Numbered from the stretch's first letter, positions 25,691 to 34,249 are shown. The stretch is DNA of 64,000 nucleotides from AWTP1-13 sp963827545 (GCA_963827545.1 CAWHBI010000005.1:53091-117090), one strand, 5' to 3'. Translations and numbers: made by a program. The notes: generated from the sequence alone by a model not told the origin.

Positions 25691-26671
25691 TCAGTACTTC
25701 ATCGCCAGGCCGATCTTCTCGAGCGCCGCCTTTTCGCTGGCGGCCAGTTTCGGCACGAAGGCCGTGTAGTCCTCGGAGTTCATGTAGCGCCGGGTGAAAT
25801 CGTACTTCTCGAACAGCTCAATGGTCTTAGGGTCGTCGTAGGCCTTCTTGAACGCGTCGTGCAGCGTCTTGACGACGGCGGGATCCATGCCCTTGGGGCC
25901 GGCAAGGCCGAACGGAGAATCGAAAGCGAACGGATAGCCGAGGTCCCTCAGGATCGGCACGTCCGGGAACTTCTTGCTGCGCTCGCTCCCGAGCATGAAG
26001 AGCGCGCGAAACTTGCCCGCTTCGACCATGGGCGCCCAAGCTGGCGACTCCACCATCATCATGACATGCCCGCCGAGGACGGCTGCAATCGACTCGCCGC
26101 CCCCCTTCATCGGCACGTGCGTGAACTGCACGCCGGAATGGCGGGCCATCAGCTCCATGGCAATCGCATTGGTCGTGGCAGGGCCGACGGTGGCGTAGGT
26201 GAGCTTGCCCGGATTGGCCTTGGCAAAGTCGATGACGTCCTGCCACTTCTTGAACGGACCATCCGCCATGGTAACCCCGCCCAGACTGTAGCCCCCCAAG
26301 TGGATGATGAACGTGAAGTCCTTGACCGGGTCGAAGGTGGCCTTCTGCATGTAGGGGACACGGAAGACGGGGATCGCCAACTGCCCGATCGTGTAGCCGT
26401 CTGGCTTGGCGGTGCTCGCCATCGTAGCGGGACCGAGCGTGGCGCTGCCACCCGGCTTGTTGTCGATGATCACCTGCTGGCCCAGATGCTTGGACGCGCT
26501 CTCGGCAAGGCCCCTGAACAGCAGGTCGGCCGTTAGTCCAGGTATGAACGGCACGATCAGGGTGACCGGCTTGGACGGGAAGTCCTTCGGCGTTTGCGCA
26601 AAGGCCGTAGCCGTGAGACCCGCGAGGGCTGCGGCGGCCGCTGCCGCCACAATGAATGCTCGATGCAGCAT
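25691..26671 (-). CDS. tctC: tripartite tricarboxylate transporter substrate-binding protein TctC (Bug family)
   Basis: A 326-residue periplasmic receptor. It has a classical signal peptide (MLHRAFIVAAAAAAALAGLT, cleavage after AFAQ). Bug-family motifs follow: FPSKPVTLIVPFIPGLTADL, VIIDNKPGGSATLGPATMAS, KPDGYTIGQLAI and the ligand-closing MKGGGESIAAVLGGHVMMMV. The ATG at 26671 is chosen for the GGGAGG just upstream; an open extension to 26806 lacks a signal. It is the first gene of tctCBA. The divergent neighbour is a luciferase-like oxidoreductase across a 439-base intergenic region. The ligand is unknown; Bug proteins often bind carboxylates without charged-side-chain contacts. Confidence 0.93.
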   Translation of the reverse strand: MLHRAFIVAAAAAAALAGLTATAFAQTPKDFPSKPVTLIVPFIPGLTADLLFRGLAESASKHLGQQVIIDNKPGGSATLGPATMASTAKPDGYTIGQLAIPVFRVPYMQKATFDPVKDFTFIIHLGGYSLGGVTMADGPFKKWQDVIDFAKANPGKLTYATVGPATTNAIAMELMARHSGVQFTHVPMKGGGESIAAVLGGHVMMMVESPAWAPMVEAGKFRALFMLGSERSKKFPDVPILRDLGYPFAFDSPFGLAGPKGMDPAVVKTLHDAFKKAYDDPKTIELFEKYDFTRRYMNSEDYTAFVPKLAASEKAALEKIGLAMKY

Positions 26672-26870
26672 GTCGGTCCTCCCTTGATGCTCGCCAGGTT
26701 CATTGGTGCCGGCGTTGCATTCTGTGCTGTGAACGGAGGGCCACCCGCCATACCTGGCGCATTGGTCTTGGCAGGCTTTGTCTTGCGCCAATGTGCGGAA
26801 AGCCACGGATAGACACTACCCTATATTTTCTTCTCGCCGCAATCTGTTACGCTGCCGGCGACGCGCATCA

Positions 26871-26884
26871 TGATATCGATATCA
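26871..26884. promoter_or_regulatory. perfect 14 bp palindrome, candidate operator
   Basis: TGATATCGATATCA is its own reverse complement. It stands in the 439-base divergent region between tctC (start 26671) and the LLM gene (start 27111), in an AT-rich pocket of otherwise GC-rich DNA. A dimeric repressor site controlling one or both directions is plausible. The regulator is unknown. No other feature is seen between 26672 and 27110. Confidence 0.4.
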
Positions 26885-27110
26885 AACCCAGCGGCGTGCC
26901 GCAAAACCGAGTGGTCGAGCTACCCGGGTCGACGACGTCTGGGCAGGCGGTTACGAAGCGCTCGACGATTGCCAACCCCTTGTCCAATCAGCTCAGGCGG
27001 ACCGACTTCGTCCATCCTAAAGGTCATCGGAGTGCACGCACACATCTATCAAGAAGCTTAGGGGAAAATGTAGGCCTGCTCGGAAAACGCGGAATCTTTT
27101 GGAGGCGGTC

Positions 27111-28070
27111 ATGAATTTCGGACTGAGCACGCTGACCAGAGGGGTCTTTACGACCCGGGAGAATTATGTGGCCGTTGCGAAGGCCGCCGAACGGGCAGGT
27201 TTCGATTTCCTGTCCGTCAGCGACCATCTCATTGTGCCCGAGAGCTTCAAGTCTCTCTACCCCTACGCGCAGGGTGGCGTTTTCGGCGCGGCTGAGCACG
27301 GCCACTGCTTCGATCAGCTCGCGACGATCGCCTTTCTCTCAGGTTGCACGGAGCGTTTGAGGCTCTTGACTTCAGTCCTGGTGGTGCCGCACCGCCCGCC
27401 GATGCTGACCGCGAAAATGCTGGCGACCATCGATGTGCTCTCGAATGGCCGGCTGATCGTCGGAGCCGGGGCAGGCTGGATGAGGGAAGAGTTCGCGCTC
27501 TTGGGCGCACCCTTCGAAGACCGCGGACAGGCAACAGATGAGTATCTTGAGGCGTTCCTAGAGCTGTGGACGAAGGACCAGCCCTCATACAAGGGCAAGC
27601 ATGTCAGCTTCTCGGACGTGCTGTTTTATCCGAAGCCGAAGCAGAAGCCTCATCCTCCTATCTGGATTGGTGGCGAAAGCGGCCCCGCAATGCGCCGCGC
27701 GGTCAAATTCGGCGATGCTTGGTATCCGGGCAGCAACAGCCAGACAAAGCCGCTCGACACGCCTTCGCGTCTCGCCATCGGGGTCGCCGATCTGAAGCGC
27801 GCATCCGAGGCTGCCGGACGCGATCCCGCCACCATCGATCTGGCGTTGCTTGTTCAAACCCACTTCGAGTGGGTCCCACACAAGGTCCAGGACGGCTCGG
27901 CTCGCCGCATGTTCACAGGCAGCTCGGCCGACATGGCCGCCGACGCTGCCGCGCTCTCGGCGTTAGGCACGCGCCATGTGGCGCTCCGTCTTGGCGGCGA
28001 TACGGTCGAGGAATCGATCGAGCGCATCGAACGCTTTGGTGCGGAGGTGATCGCAAAATTGATGGTCTGA
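27111..28070 (+). CDS. LLM-class (luciferase-like) flavin-dependent oxidoreductase
   Basis: A 319-residue luciferase-like protein, the third in the window. It reads MNFGLSTLTRGVFTTRENYV, then GFDFLSVSDHLIVPESFKSL (S-V-S-D-H motif). Next come LRLLTSVLVVPHRPPMLTAK, GRLIVGAGAGWMREEFALLG, KQKPHPPIWIGGESGPAMRR and FGDAWYPGSN, all typical of the F420/FMN-dependent group. The ATG at 27111 is chosen over the upstream TTG because GGAGG occupies 27101-27105. It is divergent from the tctCBA operon and precedes a cupin gene by 60 bases. A GC-rich hairpin (TGGGCG...CGCCCA, 28074-28096) sits between them. Likely role: oxidising a compound imported by the Tct system (inference). Confidence 0.9.
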   Translation: MNFGLSTLTRGVFTTRENYVAVAKAAERAGFDFLSVSDHLIVPESFKSLYPYAQGGVFGAAEHGHCFDQLATIAFLSGCTERLRLLTSVLVVPHRPPMLTAKMLATIDVLSNGRLIVGAGAGWMREEFALLGAPFEDRGQATDEYLEAFLELWTKDQPSYKGKHVSFSDVLFYPKPKQKPHPPIWIGGESGPAMRRAVKFGDAWYPGSNSQTKPLDTPSRLAIGVADLKRASEAAGRDPATIDLALLVQTHFEWVPHKVQDGSARRMFTGSSADMAADAAALSALGTRHVALRLGGDTVEESIERIERFGAEVIAKLMV

Positions 28071-28130
28071 GCGTGGGCGCGGCTCCGCGTCGCCCAGTGG
28101 CTGTCCAGAAGCCAATGAAAGGAGAGCAGC

Positions 28131-28553
28131 ATGCGTTCGAGGATCATGCGGGCGTCGGCCCGGCCCACCAAAAAGGCATCGGATGCCACGTTCACGGGCG
28201 TTGTCTGGCAGGATGAGGTATTCGCCCCGGAGCAGCCATCGCGGATGCGCGCGACACTGGTCTCTTTCACGCCTGCGGCGAGGACCAATTGGCACACGCA
28301 CGCCGTCGGCCAAGTTCTTTTCGTTGTGTCCGGCGTCGGCCGCTTCCAACTGGAAGGCGAGGGGGTGCAGGTGCTGCTGCCTGGTGACACCGTTGTCATC
28401 CCGCCGAATGCACGACATTGGCACGGGAGTGCGCCAGACCGCATGATGGTGCACCTTGCCCTGTCCGAGACGAACGACAAGGGCCAAGCAACGACCTGGC
28501 TCGAACCCGTCAGCGATGCGGACTACCTTAGCGCGCCTGAGAAGGTCGAGTAA
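28131..28553 (+). CDS. cupin-domain protein (carboxymuconolactone decarboxylase-associated type)
   Basis: A 140-residue single-domain cupin. The first metal motif reads ARTNWHTHAVGQVLFVVSGV (W-H-T-H, then spaced G), and the second LLPGDTVVIPPNARHWHGSA with the third His. Three His ligands and the PGD turn are intact. Small cupins of this kind sit beside aromatic-ring degradation or detoxification enzymes and may be isomerases, decarboxylases or quercetinase-like enzymes. The ATG at 28131 follows AAAGGAGAG. It is probably co-transcribed with the preceding LLM gene. Confidence 0.85.
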   Translation: MRSRIMRASARPTKKASDATFTGVVWQDEVFAPEQPSRMRATLVSFTPAARTNWHTHAVGQVLFVVSGVGRFQLEGEGVQVLLPGDTVVIPPNARHWHGSAPDRMMVHLALSETNDKGQATTWLEPVSDADYLSAPEKVE

Positions 28554-29258
28554 TCGGCGACCCGGCTGTCGACACGGCGTGTGTTGCAGCGCGTTGCTGC
28601 AGGTCTTCACGGCAAACCGGAACGAGGGTGAAAACATTTGGACGTGAGCGCAGGCGCGACCTGGGCGGATACCTGCGGTCGCTCGCCGATATGATTCTTT
28701 CCTCCCTGCCCGAGCCCCGCGGCGTTGCCGAGCCGAGCTGACGGCCGCCAACTCCCGCACCTGACCTGCCGTGCCATATGCCCGGCAAATGCCAAGCTCG
28801 ACCCCGCGCGCTCGGCATTATTTACGTCACTGGAACGGTGGGCTCTCCATCCTCGTCTTGTGGCTTGACCGGTTAGCGCATTAGGCGCGGGCCGAGGCGA
28901 ATATCAAACCCGTTATCGAGAGAACGGCCAGGAGCCGTTGTTGCGCTCCCTGATGAACGAAAATCTGACAATTCGCAAATATCTGGCCGCCTCGCAGGCT
29001 GCGCGACGCTAAGGAAACAGCGGATAGCGCGGGAGTGTGGGGCAGGTGTGATCTGGCCTCTGGCCGTGTCTTGTAGAGAGTGGCATCCGCTTTACGATGC
29101 CGCCGCTGTGTGCTGAATCGCTGTGTGCCGTGCAGGCGTACTATGCACGGCGGCGAAAAAACAAGCTGGCTCGTTGCTGTGTTTGCCGTATGTCGGGTCA
29201 GATGTATCATAATATGATAATAGATCGAACCGCGATCTTCAGACCGGAGCGCAGCAGA
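28554..29258. other. intergenic region upstream of the IclR gene
   Basis: About 700 bases without a convincing gene. Short open frames here lack ribosome sites and family resemblance. The only clear signal is the palindrome at 29205-29219 near the right end. Confidence 0.5.
29205..29219. promoter_or_regulatory. inverted repeat, candidate operator for the IclR-type regulator
   Basis: TATCATA-A-TATGATA, a perfect 7-base inverted repeat with a 1-base spacer, 39 bases before the iclR-type start codon in a local AT-rich patch. IclR regulators bind short palindromes and commonly repress their own promoter. The assignment to this regulator is an inference from position. Confidence 0.45.
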
Positions 29259-30026
29259 ATGAACGATGGAATCCCCGGCAAGAGTCCAATTCAAGTCATT
29301 GCTAGGGCAGCTGCGATCCTGCGCGAACTCAAGCACGAGCCGGTCGGACTGAGCCTCGGCCAGATCGCGAAGAGAGTGGGACTCCCACGCTCGACTGTGC
29401 AGCGCATTGTGGGTGCGCTCGCAACCGAGAAGCTCCTAGTTTCGGCCTCGCCCAGCGGGCGTTTCCGGCTCGGCCCTGCGCTGCTTCGGCTCGCGTCGTC
29501 CATCCGGACGGACCTCGGCTATTTCGTGCGACCCTTCATCGTCAAACTCTCAGCCGACCTGCGCGAAACTGTCGATCTCGCGGTCCTGCAGGGCGATCAC
29601 CTCGTGTTCATCGATCAGGTGATCGGCTCGCAACGACTGCGCACCGTATCAGCCGTTGGAGAGACGTTCCCGCTGCACTGCACCGCCAACGGAAAGGCGT
29701 TCCTCGCGCACTATTCCGATGCGGACATCGAGCGCATCATCGGTCGGACATATGAGCGCCGAACCCCGCACACGCTGACCCGTCTTGATGCTCTTCTCGC
29801 TGATATCCGGCGCGTGCGAAAGAGCGGTGTCGGCTTCGATCGCGAGGAGCACAGCGTAGGAATCTCGGCCGCTGGGGTCGCGTTCCGTGATCCCGACGGA
29901 AATTCGTTGGCGATTTCCGTGCCTGTACCGACGCTTCGCTTTATTGCCGAGGAGCGCCTGATCATCAAGCATTTGCTGGCGACGAAGCAAGCGCTGCTGG
30001 ATGAGCTCAAGTCTGAAGCGGCCTAG
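29259..30026 (+). CDS. IclR-family transcriptional regulator
   Basis: A 255-residue DNA-binding regulator. The N-terminal winged helix is visible as SPIQVIARAAAILRELKHEP and SLGQIAKRVGLPRSTVQRIV, with wing residues GRFRLGPALLRLASS. The C-terminal IclR effector domain contains TVDLAVLQGDHLVFIDQVIG, SAVGETFPLHCTANGKAFLA and GVGFDREEHSVGISAAGVAF. Start chosen at 29259 because the DNA-binding domain follows directly; the longer frame from 29097 reads into non-coding sequence. IclR proteins control catabolic operons in response to aromatic or small carboxylic ligands. The convergent cyclase/cupin/SDR operon and the upstream LLM/cupin pair are the likely targets (inference). Confidence 0.93.
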   Translation: MNDGIPGKSPIQVIARAAAILRELKHEPVGLSLGQIAKRVGLPRSTVQRIVGALATEKLLVSASPSGRFRLGPALLRLASSIRTDLGYFVRPFIVKLSADLRETVDLAVLQGDHLVFIDQVIGSQRLRTVSAVGETFPLHCTANGKAFLAHYSDADIERIIGRTYERRTPHTLTRLDALLADIRRVRKSGVGFDREEHSVGISAAGVAFRDPDGNSLAISVPVPTLRFIAEERLIIKHLLATKQALLDELKSEAA

Positions 30027-30096
30027 GCGTCACGCGAACACTGGCGCGATGCCGTGACCCATGAGGCCATTGGGATGCGCGGCTTGGCTTTCATCG

Positions 30097-30897
30097 TCAC
30101 CCCGCCGTGTAGCCACCGTCGGCATAAAGGATGTGGCCGGTGTAGAAATCGGACGCAGCGGAGGCGAGGAACAGCAACGGGCCGGCCAAATCGGAGGGCT
30201 CGCCCAATCGGCCTTTCGGGACGCGCGACAAGAATCCTTTGCGTACATCCTTGGCTTTATCGGTGTCCTCGAACATCCAGGCCGTGAGGGCTGAGCGGAA
30301 GACGGTGGGGGCGATGGCATTGACGGTGATGCCTTTGTCGCCCCACTCGCAGCCAAGCGCCTTGGTGATGCCGTCGACTGCTGACTTGGAGGCGCAATAG
30401 GCAGTGTAGCCGGCCGGATGGCCCAGGAGGCCGCGTGCCGAGGACATCAGAATAACCTTACCGCCTCTGCCTTGAGCGAGCATCTGCTTGCCGGCGGCGC
30501 GCGCCATCAGCCACGACTGCGTAACGTTGGCGTCCATCACGTCGATGAAGCGCTCGGGCGACATCTCGTGGATCTTGGCCACGTCGTTCTTGCCGGAGGC
30601 GAGTACGAGGATATCGACGCCGCGGAAGCGCTTCACGGCGGCAGCGACGATGGCATCGCAGTTCTTCTCGGAGTTCGGGCGGATGTTGATCGTCTCGGCC
30701 CTGGCGCCGAGCTGTTCGCACTCGGCAGCCACAGCTTTCAACTCGGCCGCCTTACCCGCGGCCAGCACCACGTTGGCGCCTGCGCCGGCCAGCACTTTGG
30801 CCGCCAGCGCGCCGAACGCTCCGGAGGCACCGGTAACGATGGCGGTCTTGCCGCGAATATCGAACAGGGAGAGCGGATTGTTCAGCCAGTCGGTCAT
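30097..30897 (-). CDS. short-chain dehydrogenase/reductase (SDR)
   Basis: A 266-residue classical SDR. The cofactor motif is GKTAIVTGASGAFGALAAKV (T-G-x3-G-x-G). The NNAG-like region reads ILVLASGKNDVAKI, and the catalytic residues are Ser in VILMSSARG and the YCASK (Y-x3-K) motif. The C-terminus GHILYADGGYTAG is typical. It is the last gene of a three-gene operon (cyclase, cupin, SDR), 1 base after the cupin stop. The NNAG motif is replaced by LASGK, a deviation seen in some gluconate 5-dehydrogenase-like members. NAD(H) or NADP(H) preference is not obvious. Confidence 0.92.
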   Translation of the reverse strand: MTDWLNNPLSLFDIRGKTAIVTGASGAFGALAAKVLAGAGANVVLAAGKAAELKAVAAECEQLGARAETINIRPNSEKNCDAIVAAAVKRFRGVDILVLASGKNDVAKIHEMSPERFIDVMDANVTQSWLMARAAGKQMLAQGRGGKVILMSSARGLLGHPAGYTAYCASKSAVDGITKALGCEWGDKGITVNAIAPTVFRSALTAWMFEDTDKAKDVRKGFLSRVPKGRLGEPSDLAGPLLFLASAASDFYTGHILYADGGYTAG

Positions 30898-30898
30898 G

Positions 30899-31240
30899 TC
30901 ACTTCTGTGCCGTTGAGACAGCGACGAGCAAGCTGACCACTTCGTTACCGCGGTTGACGATCTCGCGCGGCTCGTTAGGCCCGATGAAGCAGCTGTCGCT
31001 GGCGCGCAAGACCGTCTCCTTGCCTCCGGCGATCACTGTGAGCTCTCCGGCCAGGACGCAGTAGACTTTCTCCGCGGGCGATGCGTCCGGCCCGGCACCA
31101 CCGCCGGGCAGGAAATGAGACAGACCCACTACAAACTGTTTCGGGCCGCCGGCCTCGGCCCCGAACAGACGCAGCGAACAGCACTGGCGATGGTTGGGGG
31201 CCTCGTAGGCCTTTGCGTCTGCCAGACGCTTGAGCAGCAT
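30899..31240 (-). CDS. small cupin-domain protein
   Basis: A 113-residue cupin-like protein: HFLPGGGAGPDASPAEKVYC, VLAGELTVIAGGKETVLRAS, DSCFIGPNEPREIVNRGNEV. The first His pair of typical cupins is replaced (GAGPDASPAEKVY), so metal binding is uncertain. The ATG at 31240 shares one base with the TGA of the cyclase gene (TGATG), and the stop is 1 base before the SDR start. That tight packing implies translational coupling and a shared pathway. Confidence 0.8.
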   Translation of the reverse strand: MLLKRLADAKAYEAPNHRQCCSLRLFGAEAGGPKQFVVGLSHFLPGGGAGPDASPAEKVYCVLAGELTVIAGGKETVLRASDSCFIGPNEPREIVNRGNEVVSLLVAVSTAQK

Positions 31241-32079
31241 CAGATTTTCTCTCCTCGCTCGATACGATAGGTTCCATTGGGATCGATGATTGCCACCAAC
31301 CGGATGATGCAGCCGTCGCCGCGATCCCAGTTCCACGGAAAGAACGCGAAGGTGCAGCGCTTGCCAGTGACCTGGTCGAGGTCGCCGCCGACGTTCTCGA
31401 TGCCAAGAATGCCGTTCTTGAACAGGATGCGATGCACCGGCTCCCACTCCGGAAAATCATCCTTCCAGTCACGGCCGCCCGACCATTCCTTGTACTCCTC
31501 GGCCAGGTGCGGGTGCAGCGGACCGTTGCGCTGCGGGCCGATGGCGGTGGCAAGCGGGTGGTCGTTGGCCTGCGTATCGTGGCCGACCACCTTTACGTTC
31601 TTCTCGACGAACCATTTGCCCGCCGACTTCACGAACCCTGGCGCGTAGCAGAAGTAGTCCTCGCTGTCTTCGTACCTGTGGTGCCAGCCGGTGTTGACGA
31701 TCACGACATCGCGCGGGCGGACGAGCTTGCCGGCTGCCTTCTCGAGGTCTTCGTAGCCGATCGGCTCCCACTTCTCCTTCGGCAGCGAGACGACGATGCC
31801 GGACCCGAAGAAGTGCGGCAGCGGCACCTCGTCGATGAAGGGCGTGCCCTGCACAACATGCGCTGGCGCATCGATATGAGTGGTGTTGTGCATGCTGGTC
31901 GTGATGCGCTGCGAGAGCACACCCGACTTGGCCATGTAGTGAATGCGCTCGATCTTGACGTCCTCGAAATAAGGCCAGTTGGGTGACTGATACCCGAAGC
32001 GGTGAGACAGATTGAAGAACTCCAATCCCATGCTGTTGTCGGTGTTCTCTTCGAATTCGACGCCGCGGATCTTCTTCAC
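31240..32079 (-). CDS. cyclase-family protein (putative metal-dependent hydrolase, kynurenine formamidase-like fold)
   Basis: A 279-residue member of the cyclase/KynB family. The diagnostic metal motif is SMHNTTHIDAPAHVVQG (H-x3-H-x-D-x3-H), followed by DVVIVNTGWHHRYEDSEDYF and VVGHDTQANDHPL. Relatives hydrolyse amide or lactone-like bonds (kynurenine formamidase, isatin hydrolase). The GTG at 32079 is chosen because GGGG lies at normal spacing upstream and the family homology begins there (KKIRGVEFEENTDNSMGLEF). The frame is open further upstream to 32325 but without family character. It is the first gene of the cyclase-cupin-SDR operon. Confidence 0.85.
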   Translation of the reverse strand: MKKIRGVEFEENTDNSMGLEFFNLSHRFGYQSPNWPYFEDVKIERIHYMAKSGVLSQRITTSMHNTTHIDAPAHVVQGTPFIDEVPLPHFFGSGIVVSLPKEKWEPIGYEDLEKAAGKLVRPRDVVIVNTGWHHRYEDSEDYFCYAPGFVKSAGKWFVEKNVKVVGHDTQANDHPLATAIGPQRNGPLHPHLAEEYKEWSGGRDWKDDFPEWEPVHRILFKNGILGIENVGGDLDQVTGKRCTFAFFPWNWDRGDGCIIRLVAIIDPNGTYRIERGEKI

Positions 32080-32128
32080 TGCATAGCCCCAAACCTGCGC
32101 CACAACCTCTATCGTGTCGACCCATATT

Positions 32129-32157
32129 TTGGTACATTTGTATCGCCAGACAGTCAA
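32129..32157 (-). promoter_or_regulatory. weak candidate promoter/operator for the cyclase-cupin-SDR operon
   Basis: On the minus strand TTGACT (32157-32152) and TACCAA (32134-32129) are 17 bases apart; the -35 is good and the -10 poor. The -10 overlaps an imperfect inverted repeat, GGTACA-TT-TGTATC (32131-32144), in an AT-rich pocket. TGTATC also occurs at the edge of the palindrome before the IclR gene. This is suggestive only. Confidence 0.25.
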
Positions 32158-32325
32158 GGAAGCGCGCACGTCGATTGACGCAGGCCCCAGGCTCCGCCAA
32201 GCCTCACCGCGTTGACGGCCTGGCAGGAATACCGGGTAGGTTGCCCCAACTGACCGTGTTGACACGGGGTTGCTCGGGCGCACCTGATGTTGGACGATGA
32301 TGTCTGAACGATTTGGGAGGAACAA

Positions 32326-33336
32326 ATGATGCTTCGCTTGAGATCACTGTTCGCGAGCTTGGCGCTGATCGCACTCATCGGCGCGCTACCTGCCAGCGCG
32401 CAGCAGCCCGTGAAGATCCGCGTGTCCTGGGTCGCACCGGTGTCCAACTGGGCGTCGATCATGCTGGAGAAGAAGGACCTCGCCAAGTATCTGGGTAAAT
32501 CCTACACGATGGAGCCTGTGCGCTTCGCCGGTACGCCGCCGATGGTCACGGCGCTGGCGAGCGGAGAGCTAGAGGTCGCCAACCTCGCCTACTCCACTCT
32601 CGCCATCGCCATCCAGAATGCCGGCATGGACGATCTGCGGGTGATCGCGCACGAGTTCCGCGACGGCGTGCCCGGCCGCTACACGCACGAGTACCTGGTG
32701 CTGGCCGACGGGCCGGTGAAGAGTGTGCAAGATCTCAAGGGCAAGGTGATCGGCACCAACGCGGCGGGCAGCGCCGTGGACGTGGCCACGCGGGCCATGC
32801 TGCGCAAGGCGGGCCTGGAGGACAAGCGCGACTACACCGTGCTCGAGACGCCGTTCCCGACCATGCGGGCGATGCTGGCCGAGAAGAAGGTGGACATGAT
32901 CCCGGGCGTGCTGCCCTTCTCGCTGGATCCAGAGCTGCGCAAGATCGCCAAGCCGGTGTTCTCGCAGCGCGAGGCGATCGGCGAGACGGAGATGATCATC
33001 TGGGCCGTGCGCAAGCCGTTCCTCGACAAGAACCGCGCGGCGATGGTCGACTTCATGGAGGATTCTCTCAGGATCGTGCGCTGGTATCTGGACCCCGCCA
33101 ACCAGAAGGAAGCCGCGGAGATCGCATCGCGCGTCACCAAGCAGCCGGCCGAGCGCTTCGGTTGGCTGTTCACCCAGAAGGACTACTACCGCGATCCCAA
33201 CATGCTGCCCAACCTCGAGGCCCTGCAGAAGAACCTCGACATGACGGCGGACCTGGGGTTCGTGAAGGCCAAGGTGGACCTGACCAAGCACGTTGACCTT
33301 TCTCTGGTCAAAGAGGCGGCGGGGCGGATTAAGTAG
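32326..33336 (+). CDS. ABC transporter substrate-binding protein, SsuA/NMT1-like (nitrate/sulfonate/taurine type)
   Basis: A 336-residue class II periplasmic receptor with a signal peptide (RLRSLFASLALIALIGALPA, cleavage after SAQ). The mature chain has NMT1/SsuA features: VAPVSNWASIMLEKKDLAKY, GTPPMVTALASGELEVANLA, and VKSVQDLKGKVIGTNAAGSA. The ATG at 32326 follows TGGGAGGAAC. It faces its probable partner genes: two permeases and an ATPase lie convergently at 33.4-35.8 kb. The ligand may be a sulfonate, nitrate-like anion, pyrimidine or aromatic acid; sequence alone does not decide. Confidence 0.9.
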   Translation: MMLRLRSLFASLALIALIGALPASAQQPVKIRVSWVAPVSNWASIMLEKKDLAKYLGKSYTMEPVRFAGTPPMVTALASGELEVANLAYSTLAIAIQNAGMDDLRVIAHEFRDGVPGRYTHEYLVLADGPVKSVQDLKGKVIGTNAAGSAVDVATRAMLRKAGLEDKRDYTVLETPFPTMRAMLAEKKVDMIPGVLPFSLDPELRKIAKPVFSQREAIGETEMIIWAVRKPFLDKNRAAMVDFMEDSLRIVRWYLDPANQKEAAEIASRVTKQPAERFGWLFTQKDYYRDPNMLPNLEALQKNLDMTADLGFVKAKVDLTKHVDLSLVKEAAGRIK

Positions 33337-33361
33337 GTCTCCTCTCCCCGCGTATCGCCAA

Positions 33362-33395
33362 CCTCTCCCCGTACGCCATCAGCGCGGGGGAGAGG
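33362..33395. repeat. REP-like palindrome between convergent genes, probable bidirectional terminator
   Basis: CCTCTCCCC ... GGGGGAGAGG forms a 9-10 base-pair GC-rich stem with a 15-base loop, in the 64-base gap between the convergent binding-protein and permease genes. The same CTCTCCCC/GGGGAGAG core recurs at 44.3 kb, and a related CCCTCCCC core at 38 kb. Confidence 0.6.
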
Positions 33396-33400
33396 CAATA

Positions 33401-34249
33401 TCACGCGGTGCTCGGCGCCAGCGCCTCCTGGTGCCAGATGAGCAGCCGGCGGCGGAGGAGGGTCATCGCCTTGACGATGACGTACCCGATCACTGCGATC
33501 TCGACGATGCCGGCGAACACGCCCCGCGAGTCGGCAAAGCGCGAAGCGTGCACCATGGCGCCGCCCAGGCCGTAGCCGCCCATCAGCATCTCGGCCACGA
33601 TCGCCACGATGAGGGCAATGGGGAGCGCCACCTGCAGCCCCGTCATGATCTGGGGGAAGGCTGCCGGCAGCATGATCTGCCAGAGCAGCTCGCGCTCGCT
33701 TGCGCCCATATTGCGCGCCGACCACAGCAGATGCCGGTCGACGCCCTGAATGCCGACGATGGTCGCCGTCACCACGGGAAAGATGGCATCGAGCACGACC
33801 ATGGCGATCTTGGACACGTCGTACACGCCGAGCCAGAGCATGACCACGGGCAAGAAGGCGATCTTCGGCATGGGAAACCCGACCGATATGATCGGATCGA
33901 ACAGCCAGCGCACCGCCACATTGCGCGACATGGCCAAGCCGAGCACGATGCCGGTCGTGGCGGCGATCAGGAACCCCACCAAGGCGCGATAGAGCGTGAG
34001 GGAAGTATTGAGTGCGAGATCGCCGGAGACAGCGTCGGTCCAGATGCGCTCGAGCACGGCGCTCAGCGCCGGCAGCATGAAGGGCGTGACCGTGCCGCTG
34101 CGCGCCAACAGCTCCCACCCGAGCGCCAGCGCCACAATGGGCAGAATGCGCGCAAGCCCCCAGCCGATCGAGCCTAGCCAAGCGCCTTGCGCCGCGCCGG
34201 CCGCTGCGCGCCGCGCGCCCGCGGATCGATCGTGCGCTACTCCCGCCAC
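33401..34249 (-). CDS. ABC transporter permease, SsuC/TauC type
   Basis: A 282-residue inner-membrane permease with six hydrophobic segments of the BPD_transp_1 family. The EAA loop reads NMGASERELLWQIMLPAAFP (G-A-S/x-I-x-L-P). Upstream are MPKIAFLPVVMLWLGVYDVS and GLAMSRNVAVRWLFDPIISV, typical of nitrate/sulfonate/taurine permeases. GTG at 34249 is used, overlapping the preceding permease gene by 13 bases. It is the last gene of an ATPase-permease-permease operon; two different permeases imply a heterodimeric channel. Confidence 0.92.
   Translation of the reverse strand: MAGVAHDRSAGARRAAAGAAQGAWLGSIGWGLARILPIVALALGWELLARSGTVTPFMLPALSAVLERIWTDAVSGDLALNTSLTLYRALVGFLIAATTGIVLGLAMSRNVAVRWLFDPIISVGFPMPKIAFLPVVMLWLGVYDVSKIAMVVLDAIFPVVTATIVGIQGVDRHLLWSARNMGASERELLWQIMLPAAFPQIMTGLQVALPIALIVAIVAEMLMGGYGLGGAMVHASRFADSRGVFAGIVEIAVIGYVIVKAMTLLRRRLLIWHQEALAPSTA

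Noticed and set aside
28074..28096. GC-rich hairpin between the LLM and cupin genes as a terminator
   Set aside because: No T-run follows, and the cupin gene lies 35 bases downstream with its own ribosome site; an mRNA-stabilising hairpin is as likely.
28881..29336. A 151-codon minus-strand frame between the cupin and IclR genes
   Set aside because: No ribosome site, no family resemblance, and it overlaps the IclR start region and its palindrome.
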